64,000 nucleotides of DNA, taken from NCBI RefSeq assembly GCF_001243045.1, contig NZ_LN849007.1:1454989-1518988 (forward strand), given 5' to 3'. Numbering within the stretch: the stretch's first letter is position 1; each line of letters starts with the position of its first letter. The position numbers and the translations under genes are program-made. Shown in pieces: positions 24,928-34,413 of the stretch. The notes beneath the pieces were generated by a model. That model had not been told where the DNA came from. It saw only the letters and a list, made by a program, of their open reading frames with translations, and made no database searches. The DNA is from Clostridium niameyense (GTDB lineage Bacteria > Bacillota > Clostridia > Clostridiales > Clostridiaceae).

Positions 24928-25494
24928 TTATAAGACTTTGATTATAAATTTATCGTTATCTAATTTTATGCTTTTGATTTTTAAAGGGTGTGCAATTTGG
25001 CTATCCATAAGAATTTCATTTCCCTCAACTGTTATATTTTTTATATTAGACTGTTTAATTCTATTTAAAATATAATCTTTAGGCATAGATATTTTTCCAA
25101 CTTTAAGATTTTCCATAGAATAAGCTATTTTATCCCCTTTTACAGAAACATCACCTTGTGATGTTAGTAATAAGTCCATTCCTTTGTAATTAAAAGGTAC
25201 TGTTATATTAACCTTATCATTAACACTTTTAAGTTTTAATGCTTTTATTCTTATGCCACCTACATTTTTCTGTTCTTGAAAATATACTTTTAACATTTCA
25301 TTAACATCAGATACTGGAACAGTTACAACACCCTTTTTTAACTCTATATTCTTTAAGTTATCTAACATATCCGTATTTTTAATAGATACATCTGGAGTAT
25401 AATCTTTTCCTGCTGTAAGCTTATTAAAAAATATAGTTCCTGCAACTCCAAGAGCCACAATTATAATTAATAAAACTTTTATAAATTTTTTCAC
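24928..25494 (-). CDS. membrane-anchored protein, DUF2140/YpmS-like
   Basis: About 188 residues. The GTG at 25494 is preferred because GGGGAG precedes it; a frame starting at 25515 lacks a ribosome site. One N-terminal membrane segment (KKFIKVLLIIIVALGVAGTIFF) followed by an exported domain of about 160 residues with beta-strand-rich sequence (VPVSDVNEMLKVYF, VNITVPFNYKGMDLLLTSQGDVSV). This matches the layout of the YpmS/DUF2140 group. Function unknown. It follows the methyltransferase gene by about 30 bases and is probably co-transcribed. Confidence 0.6.
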   Translation of the reverse strand: MKKFIKVLLIIIVALGVAGTIFFNKLTAGKDYTPDVSIKNTDMLDNLKNIELKKGVVTVPVSDVNEMLKVYFQEQKNVGGIRIKALKLKSVNDKVNITVPFNYKGMDLLLTSQGDVSVKGDKIAYSMENLKVGKISMPKDYILNRIKQSNIKNITVEGNEILMDSQIAHPLKIKSIKLDNDKFIIKVL

Positions 25495-25521
25495 AATATT
25501 CAACTCCCCATCCATATTAAT

Positions 25522-26664
25522 TTATTTTTCATAATATTTTTTTGGAGGTTCCATTCCAAAATATTGATAGTAATAACATTTTAGTCTTCCATTATATAAC
25601 TTTCTATTTTTGTCGGATTTTCTCCCAAAAAATTTCTCAAAATCTTCATAAGAAGTTAATGCAAAATAAGACCAATCAGTTAAGTTTGAATAAACTTCTC
25701 CCATATTTTTATATAATTTTTCTACCTCTTTAGAATTACTCAATCTTTCTCCATAAGGTGGATTAGTTATTATAAATCCATACTTCTTTTTAGACCTGAA
25801 TTCTTCCATAGGCATTTTCTGAAAAGCAATATATTCATCTACTCCTGCCTTTTCAGCATTACTTCTAGCTGTTTGTAGTATTCTCCCATTAATATCAGAA
25901 CCTAATAATCTGAATTCATCTTTATTTATACAGTTTCTAGCATGTTTTCTTACTTCCTCCCACATATTTAAAGGTATTATATCCCATTGTTCTGCTGCAA
26001 AACTTCTATTTAAGCCTGGTGCTATATTTTTACCTATTAAAGCTGCTTCTATAAGAATTGTTCCAGAGCCGCACATAGGATCTGCCAAAATTCTAGTATT
26101 ATCCCATTTACTTAAAAGAACTAAAGCCGCAGCTAAAGTTTCTTTAAGTGGTGCTTCTCCAGCCTTTTCTCTATAGCCTCTTTTATGTAGACCAGCTCCT
26201 GATGTATCCAAAGTTAACGTTACTATATCCTTTAAAATCCCTACCTCTATTTTATACTCTGGACCATCCTCAGCAAACCATGTCATGCTATATTCTCTTT
26301 TCATAGCCTCAATGACAGCTTTTTTTACTATAGATTGACAATCTGGTACACTGAACAGTTTAGATTTAACGGATTTTCCCGTAACATGCATAAATCCATC
26401 TTCTGATATATACTTTCCCCACTCGACTTCTAGTGTTCCTTGAAAAAGTTCTTCAAAACTTTCTGCTTTAAATTCTGCCATTTTAATTAAAACCCTATCA
26501 GCAGTTCTAAGCCACATATTACAAGTAACTATATCCCTCTCGTCTCCAACAAACGTAACTTTTCCATTCTCTATTTTTAAATCGTCATAACCTAATTCTT
26601 TTAATTCATCAGCTACTACCTTTTCTAGTCCAAAAGTTGCTGTAGCAATTAATGTATATTCCAT
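25522..26664 (-). CDS. THUMP-domain class I SAM-dependent rRNA methyltransferase (YpsC/RlmL-like)
   Basis: 380 residues. N-terminal THUMP domain (EYTLIATATFGLEKVVADELKELGY, MHVTGKSVKSKLFSVPDCQSIVKKAV), then a Rossmann methyltransferase with SAM block LADPMCGSGTILIEAALIGKNIAPG, GSDINGRILQTARSNAEKAGV and the amino-methylase motif NPPYGERLS. This is the architecture of YpsC/RlmL N-terminal, predicted to act on a guanine of 23S rRNA. Cytosolic. The substrate position is inferred from the family. Confidence 0.88.
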   Translation of the reverse strand: MEYTLIATATFGLEKVVADELKELGYDDLKIENGKVTFVGDERDIVTCNMWLRTADRVLIKMAEFKAESFEELFQGTLEVEWGKYISEDGFMHVTGKSVKSKLFSVPDCQSIVKKAVIEAMKREYSMTWFAEDGPEYKIEVGILKDIVTLTLDTSGAGLHKRGYREKAGEAPLKETLAAALVLLSKWDNTRILADPMCGSGTILIEAALIGKNIAPGLNRSFAAEQWDIIPLNMWEEVRKHARNCINKDEFRLLGSDINGRILQTARSNAEKAGVDEYIAFQKMPMEEFRSKKKYGFIITNPPYGERLSNSKEVEKLYKNMGEVYSNLTDWSYFALTSYEDFEKFFGRKSDKNRKLYNGRLKCYYYQYFGMEPPKKYYEK

Positions 26665-26844
26665 GCTTTCATCTCCTATTTTTATATTACTATAAACTCA
26701 GCTTTTTATATAATATCATATTTTTTATAATCTTGTTAAAAAATATTTACTAAAACCTAAAATAAAAACAATTCTCTTTTAATAAAAATACATAGTTTAG
26801 TCTATATAACTACTAGTCTATATAAATTTTAAATTAATTTATAA

Positions 26845-27606
26845 TTATTGTAATTCTAACATTATAGGGCAATGATCTGAACCATATACTTCATTTAATA
26901 TTTCTGTTTTCTTAATTTTATTTAAAAAATTATTTGAAATAAAATGATAATCAATTCTCCATCCAGCATTTCTTTCCCTAGCTTTAAACCTATAACTCCA
27001 CCATGAGTATTTAATTTCATCTGGATGAGTATACCTAAATGTATCTACATATCCTAGTTTTATTATGTTATCTATCCAGTCTCTTTCAATTCTTAAAAAA
27101 CCTGAAGTATTTTCATTAGCTTTAGGATTTTTAAGGTCTATTTCATTATGTGCTATATTATAATCTCCACATATAATTAATTTTTTACCTTCAGTAACCA
27201 ATGTATTACAATAGTCAAATAGGGCCTTATAAAAGTCTAATTTATACTGCAATCTTTCTTCATTTTTTTGACCATTAGGAAAATATATATTAAATAAAAT
27301 AAACTCTTTAAATTCTGTTATAAGTATTCTTCCTTCTGAATCAAACTTTTCTATTCCTATACCATGATGCACAGTAATTGGTTTTTCTTTTGTATAAGTT
27401 GCCACCCCACTATACCCTTTTTTTTCTGCAAAGCTAAAATAAGAGTAATAACCATTAATATTTTTTAAATTTTCTTCTAATTGATGATTTTGTATTTTAG
27501 TTTCTTGTATACACAATACATCTGGTTTTTCTTCTTCTATCCAACTAAAAAAATTCTTTTTAGCTACAGCTCTTAATCCATTTACATTCCATGAATAAAT
27601 TCTCAT
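26845..27606 (-). CDS. xth: exodeoxyribonuclease III
   Basis: 253 residues. Metal-dependent nuclease for base-excision repair (AP endonuclease and 3' exonuclease). Blocks visible: YSWNVNGLRA, CIQETKI with the metal Glu, ICGDYNIAHNEIDL, GWRIDYHF and SDHCPIML at the C-terminus, which carry the Asp/His catalytic set. SD GAGGTGATA upstream. Apparently monocistronic. Confidence 0.95.
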   Translation of the reverse strand: MRIYSWNVNGLRAVAKKNFFSWIEEEKPDVLCIQETKIQNHQLEENLKNINGYYSYFSFAEKKGYSGVATYTKEKPITVHHGIGIEKFDSEGRILITEFKEFILFNIYFPNGQKNEERLQYKLDFYKALFDYCNTLVTEGKKLIICGDYNIAHNEIDLKNPKANENTSGFLRIERDWIDNIIKLGYVDTFRYTHPDEIKYSWWSYRFKARERNAGWRIDYHFISNNFLNKIKKTEILNEVYGSDHCPIMLELQ

Positions 27607-27743
27607 AATATCACCTCTATCAATTAATATTACAATATAATTATATCATTTATTTTGTTAAGACACTCCAGATTATTTCATTAACCATTTCAATAAATAC
27701 ACAAAATCAAATTAAAAACTATTTTTATAGCTTTTAAAAAAGA

Positions 27744-27791
27744 ACAGTTCACACTAAGATTTTTTATTTGTAAAGTCTTAGTATAAACTGT
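27744..27791 (-). terminator. terminator after uraA
   Basis: Two-part hairpin: ACAGTT/AACTGT outer (27744-27749 and 27786-27791) and ACTAAGAT/GTCTTAGT inner (27753-27760 and 27775-27782), followed by a T-rich run on the minus strand. Confidence 0.8.
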
Positions 27792-27803
27792 ATCTTAAAT
27801 AAC

Positions 27804-29144
27804 TTATAAAGCCGTTTCTATAATTTCATCTAACTCATCAGTATTTTCACCTTCGTCGCTTTTATCTCCCTCAGTCTTGCTTTGTTCTGGTAGAACTAAA
27901 TTTAAGATTATTCCTACTAATGTAGCCAAAGCTACCCCTGCTATCTCCACTTCTGAACCTGCAAGCTTGAACTTTATAGCCGCTCCTCCAATTCCTAAAA
28001 CTATAATTACAGAAGATATAATTAAATTTCTCTTTTTACTAAAATCTACCTTATCTTCTACAAACACTCTGAATCCTGAAGACGCTATAATACCAAATAA
28101 AAGTATACTTACTCCACCCATAACCGGCATTGGTATAGTTTCTATTATTGTTGCTACTGGTCCTATAAAGGAAAGTATTATAGCAATAACAGCTGCTCCT
28201 AAAATTACCCATACACTATAAACCCTTGTTATAGCCATAACTCCTACATTTTCTCCATAAGTTGTGTTTGGAGGGCCACCTGCAAAACCTGCAAATATAG
28301 TTGCAACACCATCTCCTAATATAGATCTGTGAAGTCCTGGGTCTTTAGTAAAATCTTTTCCTACTACATTATTTGTTACATATACATGTCCTATATGTTC
28401 CGCTAGCGTTACAAAAGCTACTGGAGCCATAAGCATTATAGCATTTATATTAAAAGTTGGAGCCATGAAAGGTGGCAATTGAAACAGTTTTGCATTAGCT
28501 ATTTTAGTTAAACTTTCTTGGGAAACTACTCCTAAACATAAAGCTGATGCATATCCAACTATCATAGCTATAAGTATTGGTATAACTCCTAAAAATCCTT
28601 TAAAATACATAGTTCCAATTACAGCTGTTCCAAGAGTAATGATAGAAACTGCTATCCACGCCCATCTCGGTACGCTCTTCATGGAATCTACCATGAAATT
28701 TGAATTAAGTCCTGCCCAGTTTATAGCAACTCCAGCTAAGCCAAGTCCTATTACTATTACAACAGATCCTACTACTACTGGAGGTAAGATCTTATTTAAC
28801 CAATCTGTTCCTGTAAAACTTATTATACCAGCTACTATAACATAAACTAAACCTGCTGCTATAATGCCTGATAACATGGAACTTGGTCCATAAGCTGCTG
28901 AAGCTACTGTCATAGGACCTATAAATGCAAAAGAGGATCCAAGATATGCTGGAAGTTTTGCTTTAGTACAAAGGGCATACAAAAGTGTGCCCACACCACT
29001 ACAAAATAATGCTATTGATGGACTCATACCTGTAAGCATTGGTACCAAAATAGTAGCTCCCACCATGGCAAATAAGTGTTGAAAACTTAAAGGTATTGTT
29101 TTTAAAATAGGTAATCTTTCATCTACATCTACATAATTTTTCAT
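27804..29144 (-). CDS. uraA: uracil permease, NCS2 family
   Basis: 446 residues with about a dozen membrane segments, the size of NCS2 uracil transporters. Early block RLPILKTIPLSFQHLFAMVGATILVPMLTG is typical of UraA/PyrP. It then shows GSSFAFIGP, AEHIGHVYV, GGPPNTTYGENVG, all characteristic NCS2 substrate-binding blocks. The C-terminal tail is long and acidic. A PyrR-binding hairpin overlaps its ribosome site (29151-29157). It lies directly behind pyrR, as in many pyr operons. Confidence 0.95.
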   Translation of the reverse strand: MKNYVDVDERLPILKTIPLSFQHLFAMVGATILVPMLTGMSPSIALFCSGVGTLLYALCTKAKLPAYLGSSFAFIGPMTVASAAYGPSSMLSGIIAAGLVYVIVAGIISFTGTDWLNKILPPVVVGSVVIVIGLGLAGVAINWAGLNSNFMVDSMKSVPRWAWIAVSIITLGTAVIGTMYFKGFLGVIPILIAMIVGYASALCLGVVSQESLTKIANAKLFQLPPFMAPTFNINAIMLMAPVAFVTLAEHIGHVYVTNNVVGKDFTKDPGLHRSILGDGVATIFAGFAGGPPNTTYGENVGVMAITRVYSVWVILGAAVIAIILSFIGPVATIIETIPMPVMGGVSILLFGIIASSGFRVFVEDKVDFSKKRNLIISSVIIVLGIGGAAIKFKLAGSEVEIAGVALATLVGIILNLVLPEQSKTEGDKSDEGENTDELDEIIETAL

Positions 29145-29150
29145 AATAAT

Positions 29151-29199
29151 TCCTCCTTTTATAGTCTCACGGGACTATTTTAAAAGATCTTTTAAAATC

Positions 29200-29200
<1 letters not shown>
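29151..29200 (-). promoter_or_regulatory. PyrR-binding hairpin overlapping the uraA ribosome site
   Basis: Minus-strand CUUUU-AAA-AUAGUC-CCGUGA-GACUAU-AAAAG (29156-29186) has the PyrR-binding-loop architecture: an inner stem closing the UCC-NGUGAG loop and an A-rich bulge on the 5' side. Its 3' arm runs into the SD AAAAGGAGG (29151-29157). A palindrome TTTTAAAAGATCTTTTAAAA (29179-29198) just upstream shares the 5' arm and could compete. PyrR plus UMP binding would therefore block translation of uraA, in addition to any transcriptional control. Confidence 0.7.
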
Positions 29201-29736
<536 letters not shown>

Positions 29737-29758
29737 CTAAATTCCTCCTTCTTAACAC

Positions 29759-29793
29759 TAAAAAACGTCTTTATCCGTAAAGACAAAGACGTT
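29759..29793 (-). terminator. pyr leader attenuation terminator
   Basis: AACGTCTTT (29764-29772) with AAAGACGTT (29785-29793) on the plus strand gives a 9-bp hairpin followed on the minus strand by six T. It lies between the PyrR-binding loop and pyrR, the position of the terminator in classic PyrR attenuation. A longer antiterminator pairing with the PyrR loop region is not obvious from inspection. Confidence 0.75.
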
Positions 29794-29826
29794 ACTATTT
29801 TCTAACTTATACAATATTTATTAACG

Positions 29827-29857
29827 CCTTATGACCTCACAGGATCATTTTAAAGGT
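29827..29857 (-). promoter_or_regulatory. PyrR-binding loop in the pyrR leader
   Basis: Minus-strand CCUU-UAAA-AUGAUC-CUGUGA-GGUCAU-AAGG is a stem with an A-rich 5' bulge and a terminal loop fitting UCCNGUGAGG, the PyrR recognition element. It lies about 95 bases before the pyrR start and upstream of the attenuation terminator. Binding should favour termination when UMP is high. Confidence 0.8.
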
Positions 29858-30110
29858 ACTTTATTTTAATATATTATAAAACAAATAGAAACTAAAATCA
29901 ACATTATTTTTATATATTAATTAATAAACTTCTATAATTCTTATCAAATTAAGCTTTTTTAAATTTTAAAACTAATATATTATAAAACTTAATTTAAATT
30001 TATTTCTTCTTTTGTTCTTTAATTAATTTATCTTTTGTTTTTTAATAATTTTATCCTTTGTTTTTCAATACACTAATTTATCTTTCGTTTTTTCATACTT
30101 ATATAATATA
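29858..30110. repeat. gene-free stretch with imperfect repeats
   Basis: Between the rluD-type gene and the pyrR leader. It holds four imperfect repeats of TCTTTTG-TTTTTT type (starting near 30008, 30031, 30054 and 30081; spacing 23, 23 and 27 bases). No ORF is seen. Function unknown; could be a decayed terminator/repeat cluster. Confidence 0.45.
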
Positions 30111-31028
30111 TTATTTTAATTCATTTTCTAAAACATTAACTACATTACTAAAATAATCAGGTAAATTACTACTAAATTCTATATATTCTTTAGTAGAAGG
30201 ATGAACAAATCCTAAAGTTTTTGCGTGAAGCATTTGTCCTTTTAAATTAAATCTTTGTTTTTTATAACCATATACCGGATCTCCCACTAAGGGATGCAAT
30301 ATATGGGCCATATGAACTCTTATTTGATGAGTTCTTCCAGTTTCTAACTTGCACTTTATAAGAGTATTATTTTTAAATCTTTTTATAACTTCATAATGAG
30401 TTACTGCATGCTTTCCTCCATTTACTACTGCCATTTTTATTCTTTCTACAGGGTGTCTTCCTATTGGTGCATCGACAATTCCCGACTCATTTTTTATTAT
30501 TCCCTCAACTAATGCTATATATACTCTATTTATAGAGTGCTCCTTAAATTGTTCTGCTAAATTATTATGAGATTTATCGTTTTTAGCCACTATTAATATT
30601 CCCGAAGTATCCTTATCAATTCTATGAACTATACCGGGTCTTGTTACTCCATTTATGCCAGATAAATCTTTGCAATGATATAAAAGGGCATTAACTAAAG
30701 TACCTGAATATAATCCTGATGCTGGATGCACTACCATCCCTTGGGCCTTATTTACAAGTATAACATCCTTATCTTCATAGACTATATCTAAATGTATATC
30801 TTCAGGTTGTATTTGTAATGATTTAGGCTCTGGTATATTTACCTCTACCTCATCTTTTTCTCTCAGTTTATAATTATTTTTTTTAACTTTACCATTGACT
30901 AAAACATTTTTATCGTTTATTATTTTTTGAATATAAGATCGTGATTTTTCTTCATATGTATGAGACAAATACACATCTAATCTTTCTTTTTCAAATTCTT
31001 TATCTATTATAAAAATATCTTTTTCCAT
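30111..31028 (-). CDS. RluD-family pseudouridine synthase
   Basis: 305 residues: an N-terminal S4 RNA-binding domain (LDVYLSHTYEEKSRSYIQKII) and a RluA/RluD catalytic domain with GIVHRIDKDTSGILIVAKN, where the Asp is the active site nucleophile, plus GRTHQIRVHMAHI. Family members modify 23S rRNA or tRNA uridines; the precise target of this one is not clear. It begins three bases after the lspA stop, as in many Firmicutes (lspA-rluD pair). Confidence 0.9.
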   Translation of the reverse strand: MEKDIFIIDKEFEKERLDVYLSHTYEEKSRSYIQKIINDKNVLVNGKVKKNNYKLREKDEVEVNIPEPKSLQIQPEDIHLDIVYEDKDVILVNKAQGMVVHPASGLYSGTLVNALLYHCKDLSGINGVTRPGIVHRIDKDTSGILIVAKNDKSHNNLAEQFKEHSINRVYIALVEGIIKNESGIVDAPIGRHPVERIKMAVVNGGKHAVTHYEVIKRFKNNTLIKCKLETGRTHQIRVHMAHILHPLVGDPVYGYKKQRFNLKGQMLHAKTLGFVHPSTKEYIEFSSNLPDYFSNVVNVLENELK

Positions 31029-31031
31029 AAA

Positions 31032-31475
31032 CTAATCTTCCTTTATTAGATATATTGCCAATAATGTTGTTCCAACTACCACTAACATGTCTGCCACATT
31101 AAAAGTAGGGTAATAATAAATATCCTTATAATGCAACAATATAAAATCAACTACAAAATTATAAAATACTCTATCTATAAGATTACCTATGGCACCACTT
31201 ATAATTAGTGCAAGTGAAATTCTAAGAACCTTAGATTTTGGCTTGTACTTTATTAGAAAATATAATATACCCAAAATCACTATTAAAGTTATTATTACTA
31301 AAAAAATTATTTTATTTTGTAGTATTCCAAAAGCTGCTCCCCTATTTTCTAGATAAGAAAAACTAAAAAAATCTTTTATTACAACTATTTCTTCTCCTGA
31401 GTACAATTTATTCAATGCCCATATCTTAGTTACTCTATCTAAAATAACTCCAAAAATAAAAATTAAAAATTCCAA
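31032..31475 (-). CDS. lspA: lipoprotein signal peptidase II
   Basis: 147 residues, four membrane segments. Removes signal peptides from prolipoproteins. The conserved blocks are ENRGAAFGIL, the catalytic Asp pair in GNLIDRVFYNFVVDF and NVADMLVVVG. Starts with TTG (31475) after a GGGGGG ribosome site five bases upstream, an unusual G-rich SD that also occurs at aroK. Serves the lipoproteins of this organism, such as the one at 9126-10205. Confidence 0.93.
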   Translation of the reverse strand: MEFLIFIFGVILDRVTKIWALNKLYSGEEIVVIKDFFSFSYLENRGAAFGILQNKIIFLVIITLIVILGILYFLIKYKPKSKVLRISLALIISGAIGNLIDRVFYNFVVDFILLHYKDIYYYPTFNVADMLVVVGTTLLAIYLIKED

Positions 31476-31502
31476 AGAACCCCCCTGCCTTCCTAAAACA
31501 TT

Positions 31503-32114
31503 TTAATCTGGTAATTGATTTTTATAATAATTATTACTTATTCTTTCTACCGGTTCTACATAACCGTCATCCGAATCTTCATAATAATATTCATCTATAT
31601 TTTCAAGTCTATTGAAAAGCTCTACATCTTGATAACTATCCTCTGCATCAAATTCTACTTTATTTGTGTTATCATTAAATCCATAACCAAAAGGATATCC
31701 TAATACCTTCTCCTCAATTGGTCTATTATAACGTTCTTCTTGTTTTCTACTGCTTAATTCATTTTGACATTCAATACAATATTTAGCATAAGGCACAATT
31801 TCCAATCTATGTTCTGAAATGTCCTTTCCACATCTTCTACATGTACCATATTCTCCACGGTTTATATCCTCAATGGACTCTTCTATTTGTTTTAATAAGG
31901 AAATTTCATTTCCTTTAAGAGTTAATCCCTTTTCTTTATCAAAAAGTTCCGTAGCCGTATCTGATGGATGATTATCATATTGAGAAAGTTCTCTACTCAT
32001 AGCTGAATTAGAGTCTATAGTTTCGTTTTCTTCCATTTCTTCAAGCAAGTTATACACATTATTTTTTTCTGATATAAGTTTATTTTTAAAATGGTGTAAT
32101 TTATTACTATTCAT
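31503..32114 (-). CDS. DksA/TraR-type zinc-finger protein (YteA-like)
   Basis: 203 residues. The C-terminal half of the DksA/TraR family is present with the zinc finger CRRCGKD...CIEC near residues 97-120. The N-terminus is coiled-coil (HFKNKLISEKNNVYNLLEEMEENE). The C-terminal tail is acidic and Tyr/Asp rich (EYYYEDSDDGYVEP). Such YteA-type proteins are clostridial/bacillary relatives; a transcription-related function is only inferred. SD AAGGAG upstream. Located ahead of lspA on the same strand. Confidence 0.75.
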   Translation of the reverse strand: MNSNKLHHFKNKLISEKNNVYNLLEEMEENETIDSNSAMSRELSQYDNHPSDTATELFDKEKGLTLKGNEISLLKQIEESIEDINRGEYGTCRRCGKDISEHRLEIVPYAKYCIECQNELSSRKQEERYNRPIEEKVLGYPFGYGFNDNTNKVEFDAEDSYQDVELFNRLENIDEYYYEDSDDGYVEPVERISNNYYKNQLPD

Positions 32115-32253
32115 TATAAACTCCTTTCACTGTACATAGAATTTTTTTTCTTAATCATATTTTAACTATATTTTTTTTATTTATTCTATACTAAGTAAAA
32201 AGAAGTTTTTAGTTTTAAAATTTAACACTTACCTAAAATTTAATATATAAACA

Positions 32254-33549
32254 TCAATTTAATTTTTCATATTCTATAGGAAAATAATCTAAAACATTCT
32301 TAAAAGATATTTCTGTGCAATTAAAATTTTCAATAATAGTATTTTCTTTATTTTTTAATGATAAAACTAAAAAAGCTAATGCTATTCTATGGTCATTAAA
32401 TGTTTTTATCTTTATTGTTTTATTTATATAATTTTTATTACCTTCTATAATCAAGCTTGAATTTTCATATTTACAATTTACATCGCATGCTTTTAAATTA
32501 TCAAGTATTGCAGCTATTCTATCACATTCTTTATACTTTAATTCATCTACAGATTCAAAGGTAGTAATACCTTCACTAAAACTTGCAACTACTGATAATA
32601 CTGGTATTTCATCTATTATATTAGGTATTATATCCTTGTCTACTTTGATAGCTTTTAAATTACTACTTTTAACATAGACATCTCCAATTTCTTCACCATT
32701 TAAAATATGTTTTATTTCTATTTTTATATTAGCACCCATAGATTTTAATACTTGTATAAATCCACATCTTTTTTCATTTAATAACACATTTTCTATTTTT
32801 ATATTAGAGTCTTCATAAATTAAAGCTGCACAAATTAAAAAAGCTGCAGAAGATATGTCTCCAGGCACATATATATCTTTACTTTTAATCTTAGATTTTT
32901 CTATAGTAATGACATTTTCTTTCACATCTATAAAAGCACCTAGATATTTAAGCATTCTCTCAGTATGGTCTCTTGTAAATTGTTTTTCTATTATTTTAGT
33001 TTTACCTTTTGCCTTTAGTGAAGCTAATAAAATACAAGATTTTACTTGAGCTGATGGCACTTCCATTATATATTCTATAGCTTCTAATCCTTCATGCTCT
33101 AAAAATTCTAAAGGAATAAAGTTATTATTACTTTTTATTGAGGCTCCCATTTGGGTTAAAGGATTAATAATTCTTGCCATAGGTCTCTTTTTTAAAGAAT
33201 CATCTCCAATAAATTTTGCCTTGATTGAAGCCCCTGATAAAACTCCAGATAAAAGCCTTACAGTAGTTCCTGAATTTCCTGCATCTAAAACTTTTGGATT
33301 TTTATTAAGATTGTCATATCCTGGTGATGTAACGCTAAGTATATCTCTATGTTTTTTTATCTTAATTCCTAATTTCTCCATACATTTTAATGTAGAATTA
33401 CAATCTAAATTATTAGGGAAATTATATACTCTATAACTTCCCTTTGGTAATGCTCCTATTATAAGAGATCTATGTGCAATAGATTTATCTCCAGGCATTT
33501 TAAATATACCTTGTAAATTGTTTTTTATTGCCTTTACTAACAGATCCAC
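32254..33549 (-). CDS. aroA: 3-phosphoshikimate 1-carboxyvinyltransferase (EPSP synthase)
   Basis: 431 residues. Transfers the enolpyruvyl group of PEP to shikimate 3-phosphate. Blocks: PGDKSIAHRSLIIGAL near residue 20, the GNSGTTVRLLSG loop, and the EYKECDRI-type block (KYKECDRIAA) near residue 345. Starts with GTG after a GGGGAG ribosome site. It follows aroF by about 20 bases and is the last gene of the aroB-mtnN-aroF-aroA unit. Confidence 0.95.
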   Translation of the reverse strand: MDLLVKAIKNNLQGIFKMPGDKSIAHRSLIIGALPKGSYRVYNFPNNLDCNSTLKCMEKLGIKIKKHRDILSVTSPGYDNLNKNPKVLDAGNSGTTVRLLSGVLSGASIKAKFIGDDSLKKRPMARIINPLTQMGASIKSNNNFIPLEFLEHEGLEAIEYIMEVPSAQVKSCILLASLKAKGKTKIIEKQFTRDHTERMLKYLGAFIDVKENVITIEKSKIKSKDIYVPGDISSAAFLICAALIYEDSNIKIENVLLNEKRCGFIQVLKSMGANIKIEIKHILNGEEIGDVYVKSSNLKAIKVDKDIIPNIIDEIPVLSVVASFSEGITTFESVDELKYKECDRIAAILDNLKACDVNCKYENSSLIIEGNKNYINKTIKIKTFNDHRIALAFLVLSLKNKENTIIENFNCTEISFKNVLDYFPIEYEKLN

Positions 33550-33569
33550 TATTTAACTCCCCAATTCTT

Positions 33570-34379
33570 TTAATTTCCATCAAATATATTAGTTAATTTT
33601 TTTACTTTATGGATTATACTTCTCATCTCTTCTATGCTTACAGTTTGCCTTGCATCAGATACTGATTTGTCTGGCTCTATATGGCTTTCTATAATAAGAC
33701 CATCTGCACCTGCTACAATAGACGCTAAAGCCATAGGTTTTACATACTCTCTAAAACCAGTAGCATGACTTGGATCTACTATAATAGGTAACCTATATTT
33801 ATCTTTAATTACTGATACACTGTTTATATCTAAAGTATTTCTAGTATAGCTTTCAAAGGTTCTTATTCCTCTTTCACAAAGCACTACATTAGCATTTCCT
33901 TCACTTAATATGTACTCTGCTGCATACATCCACTCAGATAATGTAGCACTCATTCCTCTTTTTAAAAGCACAGGCTTTTTAGTTTTTCCTACTTCTTTTA
34001 AAAGAGTATAGTTATACATATTTCTTGAACCTATTTGTATCATATCTATATAGTCATAAGCTTTTTCTAAATCCCTAGCATCCATAATTTCACTAACTAT
34101 AGGCATATTGAATTTATCTCCTACAGACTTTAAAATTTTAATTCCTTCAAATTGAAGTCCCTGAAAAGAATAAGGGGAAGTTCTAGGCTTAAAAGCCCCA
34201 CCTCTTAATATATGTACTCCTGCATCCTTTAATCCTTCACCTATTTTCATCATAGTATCTTCATTTTCTATAGCACATGGCCCAGATATTATGACTTTTT
34301 CCTTATGTCCTATAACTACATCTTTTACTTTAACTTTTATATTATCTCCACTTTTTTTATCTACTAATAATTTTTCCAT
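33570..34379 (-). CDS. aroF: 3-deoxy-7-phosphoheptulonate synthase (DAHP synthase, type I beta core)
   Basis: About 269 residues from the ATG at 34379 (SD AGGTGAT); a GTG at 34391 is also possible. The barrel motifs SGPCAIEN, GGAFKPRTSPYSFQGL, KRGMSATLSEWM, LCERGIRTFE and DPSHATG are complete. Catalyses the first step of the shikimate pathway. It lacks the N-terminal regulatory (ferredoxin-like) domain found in the Thermotoga type and shows no fused chorismate mutase, so it is a core-only form. It follows mtnN. Confidence 0.93.
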   Translation of the reverse strand: MEKLLVDKKSGDNIKVKVKDVVIGHKEKVIISGPCAIENEDTMMKIGEGLKDAGVHILRGGAFKPRTSPYSFQGLQFEGIKILKSVGDKFNMPIVSEIMDARDLEKAYDYIDMIQIGSRNMYNYTLLKEVGKTKKPVLLKRGMSATLSEWMYAAEYILSEGNANVVLCERGIRTFESYTRNTLDINSVSVIKDKYRLPIIVDPSHATGFREYVKPMALASIVAGADGLIIESHIEPDKSVSDARQTVSIEEMRSIIHKVKKLTNIFDGN

Positions 34380-34413
34380 TAAATTAATCACCTACAAATT
34401 TTTTATGTTACCT

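Noticed and set aside
28639-28845. plus-strand frames within uraA and others such as 27877-28221, 33221-33436
   Set aside because: Shadows of real minus-strand genes, no ribosome sites, skewed composition.
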